Shown here piece by piece: positions 26,537 through 33,786 of a DNA stretch of 64,000 bases (position 1 is the first letter of the stretch; every line of letters begins with the position of its first letter). The translations under genes and the position numbers were made by a program. This DNA is from Candidatus Gastranaerophilales bacterium (GTDB taxonomy: Bacteria; Cyanobacteriota; Vampirovibrionia; Gastranaerophilales; Gastranaerophilaceae): positions 62,001 through 126,000 of the forward strand of contig CALUQX010000001.1 in assembly GCA_944323045.1 (NCBI GenBank). Reading direction: 5' to 3'. A model generated the notes under the pieces. It was not told where the DNA came from and made no database searches. It saw nothing but the letters and a program-made list of their open reading frames with translations.

Positions 26537-26570
26537 TGCACCACTTTTTCTGTGCATCATGCCTTTTGTT
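26525..26570. terminator. Terminator overlapping the stop of the 79-residue gene
   Basis: AAAAGGCAT (26525-26533) and ATGCAC (26535-26540) pair with GTGCAT (26551-26556) and ATGCCTTTT (26558-26566) around a ten-base loop. It could work on either strand. Confidence 0.7.
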
Positions 26571-26700
26571 TCGACCGTCTCGCAGGTTTTCAACGTACTT
26601 CCCCGCTCAATAACGACGACCGTCCATGCCCTGCCGCTAATTTGTACGCCCGAAAATATCACGGATGATTCGGCTTTAGGACACGAAAATTATATGTTAT
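26571..26700. other. GC-rich unassigned stretch in an AT-rich gap
   Basis: Within the 359 bp gap 26537-26895 this segment is clearly richer in G and C than its surroundings. On the minus strand a short open frame of roughly 50 codons runs toward the terminator, and GCGTAC/GTACGT can pair. It could be a structured RNA on the minus strand ending at the 26525-26566 hairpin, or a decayed gene. 26700-26880 is plain AT-rich sequence. Confidence 0.25.
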
Positions 26701-26895
26701 TTTTTGATTGTTGTTTATTCTGTGTTTGTAATGTGCAGATTCATTTGACATTTTTACTATAAACTTTTTTGATGTCAAAAACATTCGCTTTTCGCGTAAT
26801 TTATTTATTCCGTTATATAGACTTTTGTGCAATAGAATTATGTAAAGTTTCTAAGAATAATACAAATGCCTGAACTTTTTTAAAAGGAGTATTTT

Positions 26896-27924
26896 ATGTC
26901 AATAAATATGTTAGTGTTTGATTACCGACCAACAGAACATGCTTTTTTTGCGAACAATCATTTGAGCAATTTTAATATAAAATTTTTTAGCGAAAGTCTT
27001 AACGAGGAAACAGTAAAAGAGTTGTCGGAAACAGACAGAGATAGCGCTATGGTAATCAGTGTATTTATTGATTCAGAGGTTAGTGAAGAAGTTATTAATC
27101 AATTTAAGAATTTAAGGATAATATCAACACGTTCAACAGGTATAGACCATATTAATGCAAAAGCAGCCGCCAGAAGAAATATACAGATAGTTAATGTCAT
27201 GAATTATGGCAGTACATCGGTTGCACAATATACATTCGGGTTGATAATTGCACTTGTCAGAAACATTGTTGCATCAGCAATTTGTTTAAAGAATTTGCAC
27301 AAAAGCGATATAAGTTTTGTGGGGCGTGATATTTCACAATTGACGCTCGGTGTGGTTGGCACAGGTGCGATAGGTGGGGCTGTTTGTAAACTCGCACACG
27401 CATTCGGCATGAAAATTTTGGCGTATGATTTGAAAGAAAAACAGGAATTGCGGGATAAATGCGGGGTGGAATTTACTACTTTAGAAAATTTATTAAAGAA
27501 TTCAGATATTGTGACCTTGCATTCTCCATACACAGGTGAGAATGAAAATCTCATTTCTTATCCTCAGTTTGAAATTATGAAACATGATGCATATCTTATA
27601 AATACAGCCAGAGGTGAACTGGTCGATATAAAAGCATTAAAACATGCTCTGGATAACAAACAGATAAAAGGAGCTGCACTGGATGTTTTGAACTGTGAAA
27701 GTTATAACCTCAAATGTGATGATCTGGCAAGAAAACTACAGGGCTGCCCTTTGCATTGTTATGAGGAAGTCAAAATTGCACATGAAATAGTTAAGTATTC
27801 CAATGTAATCATAACACCTCATATTGCATACGAAACACAGGATGCAATAGATTACATCTTAAAAAAGAGTTTTGATGGAATAATTGCTATAATAAATGGC
27901 GGCACAAATTACGGCGAATATTAG
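26896..27924 (+). CDS. ldhA: D-2-hydroxyacid dehydrogenase, D-lactate dehydrogenase-like
   Basis: NAD-dependent dehydrogenase of 342 residues that probably reduces pyruvate to D-lactate in fermentation. The N-terminal catalytic part has RSTGIDHIN and VAQYTFGL. The Rossmann domain has GVVGTGAIGG and INTARGELVD with the catalytic Arg. A later Glu (in LNCES) and the TPHIAYET histidine complete the active site. The start has AAAAGGAG upstream. It stands alone. The length and the YET after the catalytic His suit the D-lactate branch, but other 2-hydroxyacid substrates are possible. Confidence 0.85.
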   Translation: MSINMLVFDYRPTEHAFFANNHLSNFNIKFFSESLNEETVKELSETDRDSAMVISVFIDSEVSEEVINQFKNLRIISTRSTGIDHINAKAAARRNIQIVNVMNYGSTSVAQYTFGLIIALVRNIVASAICLKNLHKSDISFVGRDISQLTLGVVGTGAIGGAVCKLAHAFGMKILAYDLKEKQELRDKCGVEFTTLENLLKNSDIVTLHSPYTGENENLISYPQFEIMKHDAYLINTARGELVDIKALKHALDNKQIKGAALDVLNCESYNLKCDDLARKLQGCPLHCYEEVKIAHEIVKYSNVIITPHIAYETQDAIDYILKKSFDGIIAIINGGTNYGEY

Positions 27925-27985
27925 AAAAAAGCCCCAAAAACTACTGCCATGCCATAATCTTTACAAAACTTAATGCAGGCAAAAA

Positions 27986-28098
27986 GCATGGAAACCCATG
28001 CAGGACGCATGATTCCATGATGTTATCATGCTGAAAGCATGTCATAGCTTAATTCTACGGGGGGTTGACTTGTGAAAAGCCTTTATATAAAAGGCTTT
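27986..28098. other. Cluster of short GCATG hairpins in an intergenic region
   Basis: The 362 bp gap 27925-28286 contains several short stems: GCATGG/CCATGC (27986-27991 with 27996-28001), ATGAT/ATCAT shortly after, AGCATG repeats, and a 9 bp stem AAAGCCTTT/AAAGGCTTT (28076-28098). The last one could end transcription from the dehydrogenase gene although no T-run follows. No gene is evident before 28287. Confidence 0.35.
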
Positions 28099-28139
28099 GA
28101 AACCTTCGTTACAAATGTTAATATTAACATGTTATACCC

Positions 28140-28167
28140 TTGAAAAAATATCCTTATTTTCTATAAT
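28140..28167 (+). promoter_or_regulatory. Promoter before the small cysteine-rich gene
   Basis: TTGAAA (28140-28145) and TATAAT (28162-28167) are 16 bp apart. The predicted leader is about 110 bases and holds a small hairpin (CGACG/CGTCG near 28210-28226). Confidence 0.5.
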
Positions 28168-28286
28168 TAAATTAACGGGGCGGCGGAAAGCTACTCGGGG
28201 AGGAGATAACGACGATTCAAACGTCGAAAATCTGCGTTTAGAAGATAGTTTAATTGGAGAATTTATAAGTGTTCAGAAGTAGGGAT

Positions 28287-28490
28287 ATGGGTAGAGCTGT
28301 AGCGGTAAGAAGATGGACTCCGACGGCTTTAGAATGTTATAAAAGAGGATGCAATTGTGAAGGTTGTTTCTACAAAGATTTCTTTAGCGGGTCTTCACAA
28401 AGATGTCAGATGAAAGCATCTGTATTAGAACTCGTTAGAGTCATCGGCACTCCTAACGTTGAATTGCAGCAGTTTATCATTGAAGATTAA
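28287..28490 (+). CDS. Small conserved protein with a Cys cluster
   Basis: A 67-residue protein with ECYKRGCNCEGC and a further Cys in SQRCQMK, a metal- or cluster-binding pattern (C-x4-C-x-C-x2-C then C). The ending LELVRVIGTP resembles small conserved clostridial proteins that I cannot name. The ATG at 28287 has AGGG close upstream. A GTG at 28269 with GGAG nine bases before it is an equally possible start and would add six residues. Its own promoter lies at 28140. Confidence 0.6.
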   Translation: MGRAVAVRRWTPTALECYKRGCNCEGCFYKDFFSGSSQRCQMKASVLELVRVIGTPNVELQQFIIED

Positions 28491-28539
28491 GCTTGTTTGG
28501 GTTCCGTTAAATTTTATGCAGTGAATTTTTCATTAGCAC

Positions 28540-28569
28540 TTTACAAAACGTACTAAAGTATGGTATAAT
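28540..28569 (+). promoter_or_regulatory. Promoter of hpf
   Basis: TTTACA (28540-28545) and a perfect TATAAT (28564-28569) are 18 bp apart, 30 bp before the hpf start. Confidence 0.65.
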
Positions 28570-28599
28570 AATTAAGCAGTATGTTATATGGAGGTTCAC

Positions 28600-28989
28600 A
28601 TGCATATTTACGTTAACGGTAGAAATATTGAAATTACCGATGCTATCAAAGCTTATGTCAAAGAAAAATTTGGTAAGGTTGCAAACCATTATGACCAGAT
28701 TCAAGGCATTGATGTTGTACTGTCAGTTATCAAAAATCCTGCTGCTTCAGGAAAACATGTTGCAGAAGTTTCCTGCAAAATGACAACCGGTGTTGTTCGT
28801 TGTGAAGAGTCTGCAGAATCTATGTATGCAAGTATTGATTTGCTCGCTGACAAACTAGACAGACAGGTTAAAAAGTTTAAAGATAAAACTTTAGGCTCAG
28901 ACAAATCTTCTATCAGAACTGATGTTTCTGCAAAAACTGAAGACGATTCTGACGACGAAGAAGAAATAGTTGAGGCTATTGAAGAATAA
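28600..28989 (+). CDS. hpf: Ribosome hibernation-promoting factor (HPF/YfiA family)
   Basis: Binds the 30S decoding region in slow growth to park ribosomes. The 130-residue protein has the single N-terminal S30AE/HPF domain (about 1-98), with MHIYVNGRNIEITDAIKAYV, and helix 2 with the DLLADKLDRQVKKFK basic stretch. The C-terminal dimerisation domain of long HPF is missing and is replaced by an acidic tail of about 25 Asp/Glu-rich residues. GGAGGT lies at 28590, so the ATG at 28600, not the one at 28588, is the start. A textbook terminator follows. Confidence 0.88.
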   Translation: MHIYVNGRNIEITDAIKAYVKEKFGKVANHYDQIQGIDVVLSVIKNPAASGKHVAEVSCKMTTGVVRCEESAESMYASIDLLADKLDRQVKKFKDKTLGSDKSSIRTDVSAKTEDDSDDEEEIVEAIEE

Positions 28990-29000
28990 ATGATTTAAAT

Positions 29001-29037
29001 AAAAAGTGCTTACGTGATCTGCGTAAGCACTTTTTTT
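29001..29037 (+). terminator. Terminator of hpf
   Basis: AAAAAGTGCTTACG (29001-29014) pairs with CGTAAGCACTTTTT (29022-29035) over a seven-base loop and runs into a T-tract. Confidence 0.88.
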
Positions 29038-29050
29038 AGTGGAAGACAGG

Positions 29051-29836
29051 ATGATTAACGGAAAAAAAGTTGTAATAATAATGCCGGCATATAATGCCGA
29101 AAAGACTCTCAAACAGACTTATGATGAGATATACAAAGACTTTGTGGATGAAGTGATTTTAGTGGATGACAATTCTCAGGATAATACTAAAATTGTTTCT
29201 AAGTCACTGAATATTACAACTATTGTGCATAAAGAAAATAAAGGTTATGGCGGCAACCAGAAATCGTGTTATAAAGCTGCCTTAAAAGCCAATGCAGACA
29301 TTGTTGTAATGCTGCATCCAGATTATCAGTATACTCCGAAATTGATACCGGCAATAGTTTCAATGATGGCATTTGGAGAATATGATGCGGTGCTGGCGTC
29401 CAGAATGCTTGGTAATTCTGCACTCAGAGGCGGGATGCCTTTATACAAATTTGTTGCAAACAAGTTCCTGACCGGATTTGAAAATTTGTTCACCGGTGAA
29501 AAATTATCGGAATATCATACAGGATTTCGCGGGTTTACCAGAGAAGTGCTTGAAAAATTGCCGCTGGAAACCTGTGATAACGATTTTATTTTTGACAATG
29601 AAATGATAGCTTTATTATTTTATTATGGTTTTAAAATAGGAGAAGTTTCCTGCCCTACAAAGTATTTTAAAGAGGCATCGTCAATTAATTTTGTACGTTC
29701 ATGCAAATATGGATTAGGAGTACTTGCGGTGAGTATAAAATACAGGCTTGCAAAAATGGGGTTATTGACAAAGATATTTAAGCCGGACGCTGAAAAATTG
29801 GATTTGAATTCTGAATTAGAATATTATTTTCAGTAA
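29051..29836 (+). CDS. Family 2 glycosyltransferase, polyprenyl-phosphate type
   Basis: A GT-A fold enzyme of 261 residues resembling dolichyl/undecaprenyl-phosphate sugar synthases. The nucleotide-sugar strand is IIMPAYNAEKTL, followed by VDDNSQDN and the HPDYQ metal-binding segment (usual DADxQ). The family's GFRGFTREVL and NDFIFDNEM blocks are present. No C-terminal membrane helices are seen. A GTG at 29039 is in frame, but MINGKK at 29051 with GGAAG upstream is preferred. The nucleotidyltransferase gene follows after 23 bp, so the two may be co-transcribed. Confidence 0.82.
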   Translation: MINGKKVVIIMPAYNAEKTLKQTYDEIYKDFVDEVILVDDNSQDNTKIVSKSLNITTIVHKENKGYGGNQKSCYKAALKANADIVVMLHPDYQYTPKLIPAIVSMMAFGEYDAVLASRMLGNSALRGGMPLYKFVANKFLTGFENLFTGEKLSEYHTGFRGFTREVLEKLPLETCDNDFIFDNEMIALLFYYGFKIGEVSCPTKYFKEASSINFVRSCKYGLGVLAVSIKYRLAKMGLLTKIFKPDAEKLDLNSELEYYFQ

Positions 29837-29859
29837 TATTGTTTATTGCAGGTGTAATT

Positions 29860-30522
29860 ATGACATTAGATATTGAAAACTGGTTGGATAAAGTTGTCAG
29901 AAGACTTCGGGATGTATGGTGTAACCGGCTGCTTTTTGTAGGACTGCAGGGCAGCTATAACAGAGGCGAGGCAACTGCTGAAAGTGATATTGATCTTGTC
30001 GTTATTTTAGATAAATTAGATTTTGTGGATTTGAAAATTTATCGTGAAATTATAGAGGCGATGCCATATAAAGAAAAGGTCTGCGGATTTATTTCCGGCA
30101 AAGAAGAAATTCAAAAATGGTCAGGGGCGGATTTGTTCCAATTTTATTATGATACCAGATATTTGTTTGGTAAATTGGATGATATCATACAACCTCCTTC
30201 GAAAAATGATATCAAAATGTCGGTTAAAATTTCTGCTGAGAATTTGTATCATTCTGCGGTTCATAGTTTTATGCATTCTGATAATAGGGCAGAAGATTTG
30301 CGGAATTTATACAAGATGACATTTTTTATATTACAGGCAAAATATTTTGTGGAGAAAAATACTTATATTCCAACCAAAAGAGAACTGTTAAAATATCTGC
30401 AAGAACCGGATAGGGAAATTTTAGATATCTGTATAAACCGGAAAGAAATTGTTATAGAAAATAATAATTTGTTGGAAAATTTGTACCAAAAACTCATCGC
30501 ATGGAGTGCAGAAAATATTTAG
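29860..30522 (+). CDS. Nucleotidyltransferase-domain protein
   Basis: A protein of 220 residues with the polymerase-beta-type nucleotidyltransferase motif GSYNRGEATAESDIDLVV, that is GS, a spacer and the two metal-binding aspartates, near residue 32-50. The C-terminal half is helical and HEPN-like in size, with no obvious active-site motif. The family includes kanamycin nucleotidyltransferase-like proteins and MNT antitoxins. AGGTG precedes the ATG at 29860; an upstream TTG is rejected. The target is unknown. Confidence 0.75.
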   Translation: MTLDIENWLDKVVRRLRDVWCNRLLFVGLQGSYNRGEATAESDIDLVVILDKLDFVDLKIYREIIEAMPYKEKVCGFISGKEEIQKWSGADLFQFYYDTRYLFGKLDDIIQPPSKNDIKMSVKISAENLYHSAVHSFMHSDNRAEDLRNLYKMTFFILQAKYFVEKNTYIPTKRELLKYLQEPDREILDICINRKEIVIENNNLLENLYQKLIAWSAENI

Positions 30523-30559
30523 ATTAATTCAATAATAAGGGCTGTTTGGGCTATTTTTA

Positions 30560-30568
30560 TGTTATAAT
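30560..30568 (+). promoter_or_regulatory. Extended -10 promoter of the DUF3800 operon
   Basis: TGTTATAAT forms a perfect extended -10, 29 bp before the ATG of the DUF3800 gene. Confidence 0.5.
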
Positions 30569-30597
30569 TATGCTAATTAAAGAAAGGAAGTTTTCTC

Positions 30598-31281
30598 ATG
30601 ACATTAAATGAAATTAATATTTACTGTGATGAAAGTTGCCATTTAGAATATGATGATAATAAAGTTATGGCGATTGGTGGTATAATTTGTCCAAAAGCAT
30701 ATAGAAAAAAAATTTTTAGAGAAATTAGGGATTTAAAAACGAAACATAACATTCGTTCAACTACCGAAATTAAATGGAGCAAAGTTTCAGATTCAAAAAA
30801 AAATTTTTACTATGAATTAGTTAAATATTTTTTTGACAATACTAATCTCGCATTTAGGGCTGTCTTAGTGCCTGACAAAAATAAGTTAGAGCATAATAAA
30901 TATGGTCAAACACATGATGAGTTTTATTATAAAATTTATTATGATATGCTGAAAAAATTATTTGTTCCATTTTATTTTTGGAATATCTATATTGATGAAA
31001 AGGACACTCTTGGCTCAACAAAAATTGAAAAATTAAGATTGTTTCTAAAAGGAGGTAATGTAAAAATTCAAGAAGTACGTTCGAAAGATGTGGAACTAAT
31101 TCAATTAGCAGATATTTTCCTCGGTGCTATAACATATAAAAACAGATTGTTAGAAACTAATCCTACAAAAGTAAATATGATTAAACTTATTGAATCTTAT
31201 GGATATAAACTTGATGAAACGACCCCTTATGTAAAAGAAAAATTTAATATACTTAGATGGAAAACTCGAGAGGAGTTATAA
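30598..31281 (+). CDS. DUF3800-domain protein
   Basis: A 227-residue protein of the DUF3800 family, whose members are thought to have an RNase H-like fold and are common in mobile and defence-associated loci. The family pattern is present: YCDESC near residue 10 (usual YxDESG), an acidic IYIDEKD strand near 140, and VELIQLADIFLGAI near 170 with the last conserved Asp. It is Lys and Asn rich and more AT-rich than neighbouring housekeeping genes, in keeping with transfer. AAAGGAAG precedes the ATG. The stop TAA shares its last A with the ATG of the next gene, so the pair is coupled. Confidence 0.82.
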   Translation: MTLNEINIYCDESCHLEYDDNKVMAIGGIICPKAYRKKIFREIRDLKTKHNIRSTTEIKWSKVSDSKKNFYYELVKYFFDNTNLAFRAVLVPDKNKLEHNKYGQTHDEFYYKIYYDMLKKLFVPFYFWNIYIDEKDTLGSTKIEKLRLFLKGGNVKIQEVRSKDVELIQLADIFLGAITYKNRLLETNPTKVNMIKLIESYGYKLDETTPYVKEKFNILRWKTREEL

Positions 31282-31841
31282 TGCCAAGCTGGTTACCAAA
31301 TACTATAGATTATAACAAATATAAAAATATTCAAGAATTTATTGATGAAATATATAATATTTTCATTACTGATTTTCATATAAAAAAAATCAAATTTAAT
31401 GATAAATATATCGGGTTAGCACAAAAATTATTAAGTTGTACGCCGAATGAAAATTGTTATAGTGCTGAATATAATTGTAGTAATTGTCCTTTTCAGGGGA
31501 AACTTGATATTTTTAATCATGTAATTACTGGTAAAATAAACACATATCGAACTCCCGGAAAGTTTAACTTAAAACGTGCTGTTAGAATACATTGGATTAA
31601 ATATATTATAGATAATTATAAAAATGGAGTGTGTTATTTTAATGAACAAACAAGAAAAGGATTAAATCATTATTTTTGGCTTGTAAATGAAAAATTTATA
31701 GTTATTTTTATAGAAACTAAAACTCATAAATATTTTTTAAAAACTGCTTTTTACATTGACAAGCCAACATATGAACATAAATTTCAGAAAAAGTATGAAA
31801 CTTATTTATTGAAAAAGTCCACTATTAAAATAGCGGACTAA
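31281..31841 (+). CDS. Hypothetical partner of DUF3800, possible RelE/EndoU-like RNase
   Basis: Unnamed 186-residue protein. The N-terminal half has a cysteine cluster (CTPNENC, then YNCSNCPF) that could bind zinc. The C-terminal half, from about residue 95, reads as a compact alpha/beta domain with KRAVRIHWIKYII, then RKGLNHYFWLVNEKFIVIF and YFLKTAFYID. That order of a basic helix, a K/R-rich strand, a hydrophobic strand and a final T-A-x-x-x-D resembles the RelE/EndoU/colicin-type nuclease fold; this is a weak inference from pattern only. AGAGGAG ends eight bases before the start, which overlaps the DUF3800 stop by one base. A predicted small RNA runs antisense across its last 30 bases. Confidence 0.7.
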   Translation: MPSWLPNTIDYNKYKNIQEFIDEIYNIFITDFHIKKIKFNDKYIGLAQKLLSCTPNENCYSAEYNCSNCPFQGKLDIFNHVITGKINTYRTPGKFNLKRAVRIHWIKYIIDNYKNGVCYFNEQTRKGLNHYFWLVNEKFIVIFIETKTHKYFLKTAFYIDKPTYEHKFQKKYETYLLKKSTIKIAD

Positions 31842-31871
31842 TATCTCTTTCTACAACTTGGTAGATGAGCT
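31812..31871 (-). ncRNA. Predicted antisense small RNA with its own promoter and terminator
   Basis: On the minus strand a promoter (TTGACT, 17 bp, CATAAT at 31906-31878) points to a start near 31871. The transcript would form a small 5' hairpin (CTAC-CAAGTT-GTAG) and end in AGTCCGCTATT/AATAGTGGACT followed by TTTTTC. The G-U pair in that stem forms only on the minus strand; on the plus strand it is an A-C mismatch. About 60 nt are predicted, overlapping the last 30 bases of the DUF3800-partner gene. No coding frame of note lies in it. Confidence 0.45.
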
Positions 31872-31877
31872 ACTTAT

Positions 31878-31906
31878 ATTATGACATATTCTATGTAAAA
31901 AGTCAA
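31878..31906 (-). promoter_or_regulatory. Promoter of the predicted small RNA
   Basis: Minus-strand TTGACT (31906-31901) and CATAAT (31883-31878) are separated by exactly 17 bp. The -35 lies in an inverted repeat GTCAATAG/CTATTGAC (31902-31909 with 31935-31942) shared with the plus-strand promoter. Confidence 0.55.
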
Positions 31907-31937
31907 TAGTTTTTTGTAAATTTTTTTACATAAGCTA

Positions 31938-31966
31938 TTGACAAATTTACAAAAAATTGATACTGT
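31938..31966 (+). promoter_or_regulatory. Promoter-like site facing the tRNA gene
   Basis: TTGACA (31938-31943) and TACTGT (31961-31966) are 17 bp apart on the plus strand. Any transcript would run antisense to tRNA-Ala, and no plus-strand gene follows, so it may be a chance match created by the inverted repeat. Confidence 0.3.
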
Positions 31967-32001
31967 TAATTATTTTTTAGTCATGCTCCGCGTTTTACAT
32001 T

Positions 32002-32074
32002 TGGAGCGTAGGGGATTCGAACCCCTGACCCCGACACTGCCAGTGTCGTGCGCTACCAACTGCGCTAACGCCCC
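32002..32074 (-). tRNA. tRNA-Ala (anticodon GGC)
   Basis: A 73-base cloverleaf on the minus strand: acceptor GGGGCGT/ACGCTCC, D-arm GCGC/GCGC, anticodon arm CGACA-CTGGCAG-TGTCG with anticodon GGC, and T-arm AGGGG-TTCGAAT-CCCCT. The third acceptor pair is G-U, the alanine identity mark. The CCA end is not encoded. Confidence 0.96.
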
Positions 32075-32105
32075 TTCATTATTTTACTCTACCACAAAAA
32101 AATAT

Positions 32106-32840
32106 TTAGCGCACATCTTCTTTATATTTTTCATAACATAACTTTATTTCGTTATAGTCAATTTCAGATTTTTTCTTGAATATGTACAGGCTATCCGCAT
32201 TTTCGATTATCTCTAAATATTTCTCAATTATATGATAATATTCTCTTTCCGGATAATCGTGTATTAAAATAGCAGTATCTTCACCACAGTGTATGATAGT
32301 TTTTAAGACACAGGCAACACGAAATCTCCCGTCAACTAAAACAGTATCAAATTCTTCTGGAATATTTTCAAAAATGTCGAAAGAATATTTGTAGAAATTC
32401 CCTTTCTGACTCATATCTTTGGGCACTCCCCATTCACCGGTTGCACCAATATCTATATGTTTAAAATGTAATTTTTGCCGCGAAATTGCTTCACGCATTA
32501 TTTTCCATGATGATAAATACTTAATCCAGTTTAAATCAGATTCTACTGAATAAATATTTAAATTATGGTTTTGTATTGCCAGAAATGTTGAGCCGCCGGC
32601 TCCAAATTCAAGATAGTTTTTTGATTTATTTAAGTATTTTTTTAATAACTTTTGTTCAGCATCACTCAGAGCAATAGGATAACTTACCGGATTATCCTCC
32701 TGACAGTGAATTTGATATGTTATTAGTTCGTTGATGAATTTTTGTTGAGAAAGAATTCTTTGCTGTAATTCTTCGATTTGTTTATTTTTACTTCTAAATG
32801 GTTGTAAAATTTTTTTAATTTTTGATTTTATATTTTTCAT
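32106..32840 (-). CDS. SAM-dependent methyltransferase-like protein
   Basis: A 244-residue protein with a Rossmann-like S-adenosylmethionine fold. LEFGAGGSTFLAI near residue 77 is the glycine-rich loop, YSVESD the acidic second strand, and DTVLVDGR and AILIHDY the later strands. The first 45 residues are a Lys/Gln-rich helix, probably coiled coil. The pattern is close to methyltransferases found in glycan and island loci; the target cannot be read from sequence. It is AT-rich and lies between tRNA-Ala and hicAB, a typical accessory setting. Confidence 0.65.
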   Translation of the reverse strand: MKNIKSKIKKILQPFRSKNKQIEELQQRILSQQKFINELITYQIHCQEDNPVSYPIALSDAEQKLLKKYLNKSKNYLEFGAGGSTFLAIQNHNLNIYSVESDLNWIKYLSSWKIMREAISRQKLHFKHIDIGATGEWGVPKDMSQKGNFYKYSFDIFENIPEEFDTVLVDGRFRVACVLKTIIHCGEDTAILIHDYPEREYYHIIEKYLEIIENADSLYIFKKKSEIDYNEIKLCYEKYKEDVR

Positions 32841-32873
32841 TTTCTAGCTTTTAACCTGTGCACACTATGTATT

Positions 32874-33239
32874 CTAAGCGCTTTGCTGTAATTTTTCATC
32901 TACTGCTTCATCAATCAGCGCGTTGATGCTGATACCCATGACTTTGGCGCGTTTTGCAAGCCTGTAATGCTTATCCGGAGTCGTTCTGTATGGAATTTTC
33001 CCCTTGAAATCAATTGGTTTTAATGGCTCGGGGATGTCATCTCCGTATTGCAAAGAATTGACTATGTAAGATTTTAATGCGTCTTGTATCATTTCCGTTG
33101 CTTCTAAAATGGTATCACCATGCGACATACATCCTTTTAACTCACATATAGATGCGACATAGCATTTGTCTTCATCAGACCATTCAAATCTATAAGACCA
33201 TGGCAAATTCAAATAATATTCAAGATTTTTTTCTGTCAT
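32874..33239 (-). CDS. hicB: HicB-family antitoxin
   Basis: Antitoxin of a type II toxin-antitoxin pair, 121 residues. The N-terminal HicB fold has WSDEDKCYVASICELKGC and the SHGDTILEATEMIQDAL helix. The C-terminal RLAKRAKVMGISINALIDEAV is a ribbon-helix-helix DNA-binding domain. It follows hicA with a four-base overlap (ATGA). Together with HicA it should bind the operator upstream of hicA and repress the pair. Confidence 0.9.
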   Translation of the reverse strand: MTEKNLEYYLNLPWSYRFEWSDEDKCYVASICELKGCMSHGDTILEATEMIQDALKSYIVNSLQYGDDIPEPLKPIDFKGKIPYRTTPDKHYRLAKRAKVMGISINALIDEAVDEKLQQSA

Positions 33240-33481
33240 TTTTGAACTCCTTCATTGATTAGGGCTTCTTGTATCATTTTCATTGCATATTTTTTTAAGG
33301 GTTTTTGGGTTGCAACTAGTGTAATTTTATCACATCCCGCTTTTCTGAATGTTTTGTGTGAACTTCCTCCTTGAGGAAATTCAGAGGCATAGCCCAAATC
33401 CGTAAGTAATTTTTCTGCTTCGGCAAAAGTAATGCAGCCGCCCGACATGATTTTTTGAATAAGTTTATCGCGTTTACTCAT
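33236..33481 (-). CDS. hicA: HicA-family toxin
   Basis: mRNA-interferase toxin of 81 residues with a double-stranded RNA-binding-like fold. The catalytic His is in GGSSHKTFRK, and the following strand KITLVATQKPLKK is typical. It precedes hicB in the usual order. No ribosome site is visible; a -10 element ends six bases before the ATG, so the message is probably leaderless. The gene looks intact, so the toxin is likely active. Confidence 0.9.
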   Translation of the reverse strand: MSKRDKLIQKIMSGGCITFAEAEKLLTDLGYASEFPQGGSSHKTFRKAGCDKITLVATQKPLKKYAMKMIQEALINEGVQK

Positions 33482-33487
33482 ATTAAT

Positions 33488-33517
33488 ATGATATCATATT
33501 TTGATATCATATGTCAA
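33488..33517 (-). promoter_or_regulatory. hicAB promoter with twin TGATATCA operators
   Basis: Minus-strand TTGACA (33517-33512) and TATCAT (33493-33488) are 18 bp apart, and the -10 is six bases before the hicA ATG. Two copies of the palindrome TGATATCA (33489-33496 and 33502-33509) lie on and between the promoter elements, ideal for repression by HicB. Confidence 0.7.
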
Positions 33518-33730
33518 GTGGTTTGTGAATATATTTTAAGAGTAGTTGCAGGTTTTGTGGGGGATTAGCTATTGAGTGCATCTGTGTTTGCCTGCCCATG
33601 ATAAATCTTTACAATGTAAGTAATCCATATTCTCGTTTTGAATTATCCATGCAGCACAAGAGTGTCCGTAATGTAACCTTAGTCCCTTATTCCCATTTAA
33701 AATGTCGGACTGAAGCACGACCTATTTTTG

Positions 33731-33782
33731 AAACGCTCACTACGTTCATATTATTTGACCCCTCACCAGGTATTGACATTGC
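33731..33782. repeat. Lead-in of the second dispersed repeat block
   Basis: AAACGCTCACTACGTTC (33731-33747) matches 25378-25394, and GACCCCTCACCAGGTATTG (33757-33775) matches the lead-in at 25640. The gap 33518-34034 has no convincing gene; 33518-33730 shows nothing I can name. Confidence 0.6.
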
Positions 33783-33786
33783 CTTT

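Noticed and set aside
26523-26762. Open frame of 79 codons after the small XRE-controlled gene
   Set aside because: It begins inside the terminator, has no ribosome site, and spans sharp composition changes.
28097-28282. Open frame of 61 codons just before the Cys-rich gene
   Set aside because: A promoter lies inside it, there is no start codon after the good GGAGG at 28199, and its only plausible start has no ribosome site.
31853-31875. tRNA D-arm-like phrase (TTGGTAGATGAGCTAC) near the end of the DUF3800 module
   Set aside because: No acceptor, anticodon or T-arm partners are found; it is better explained as part of the predicted small RNA, although a decayed tRNA piece cannot be excluded.
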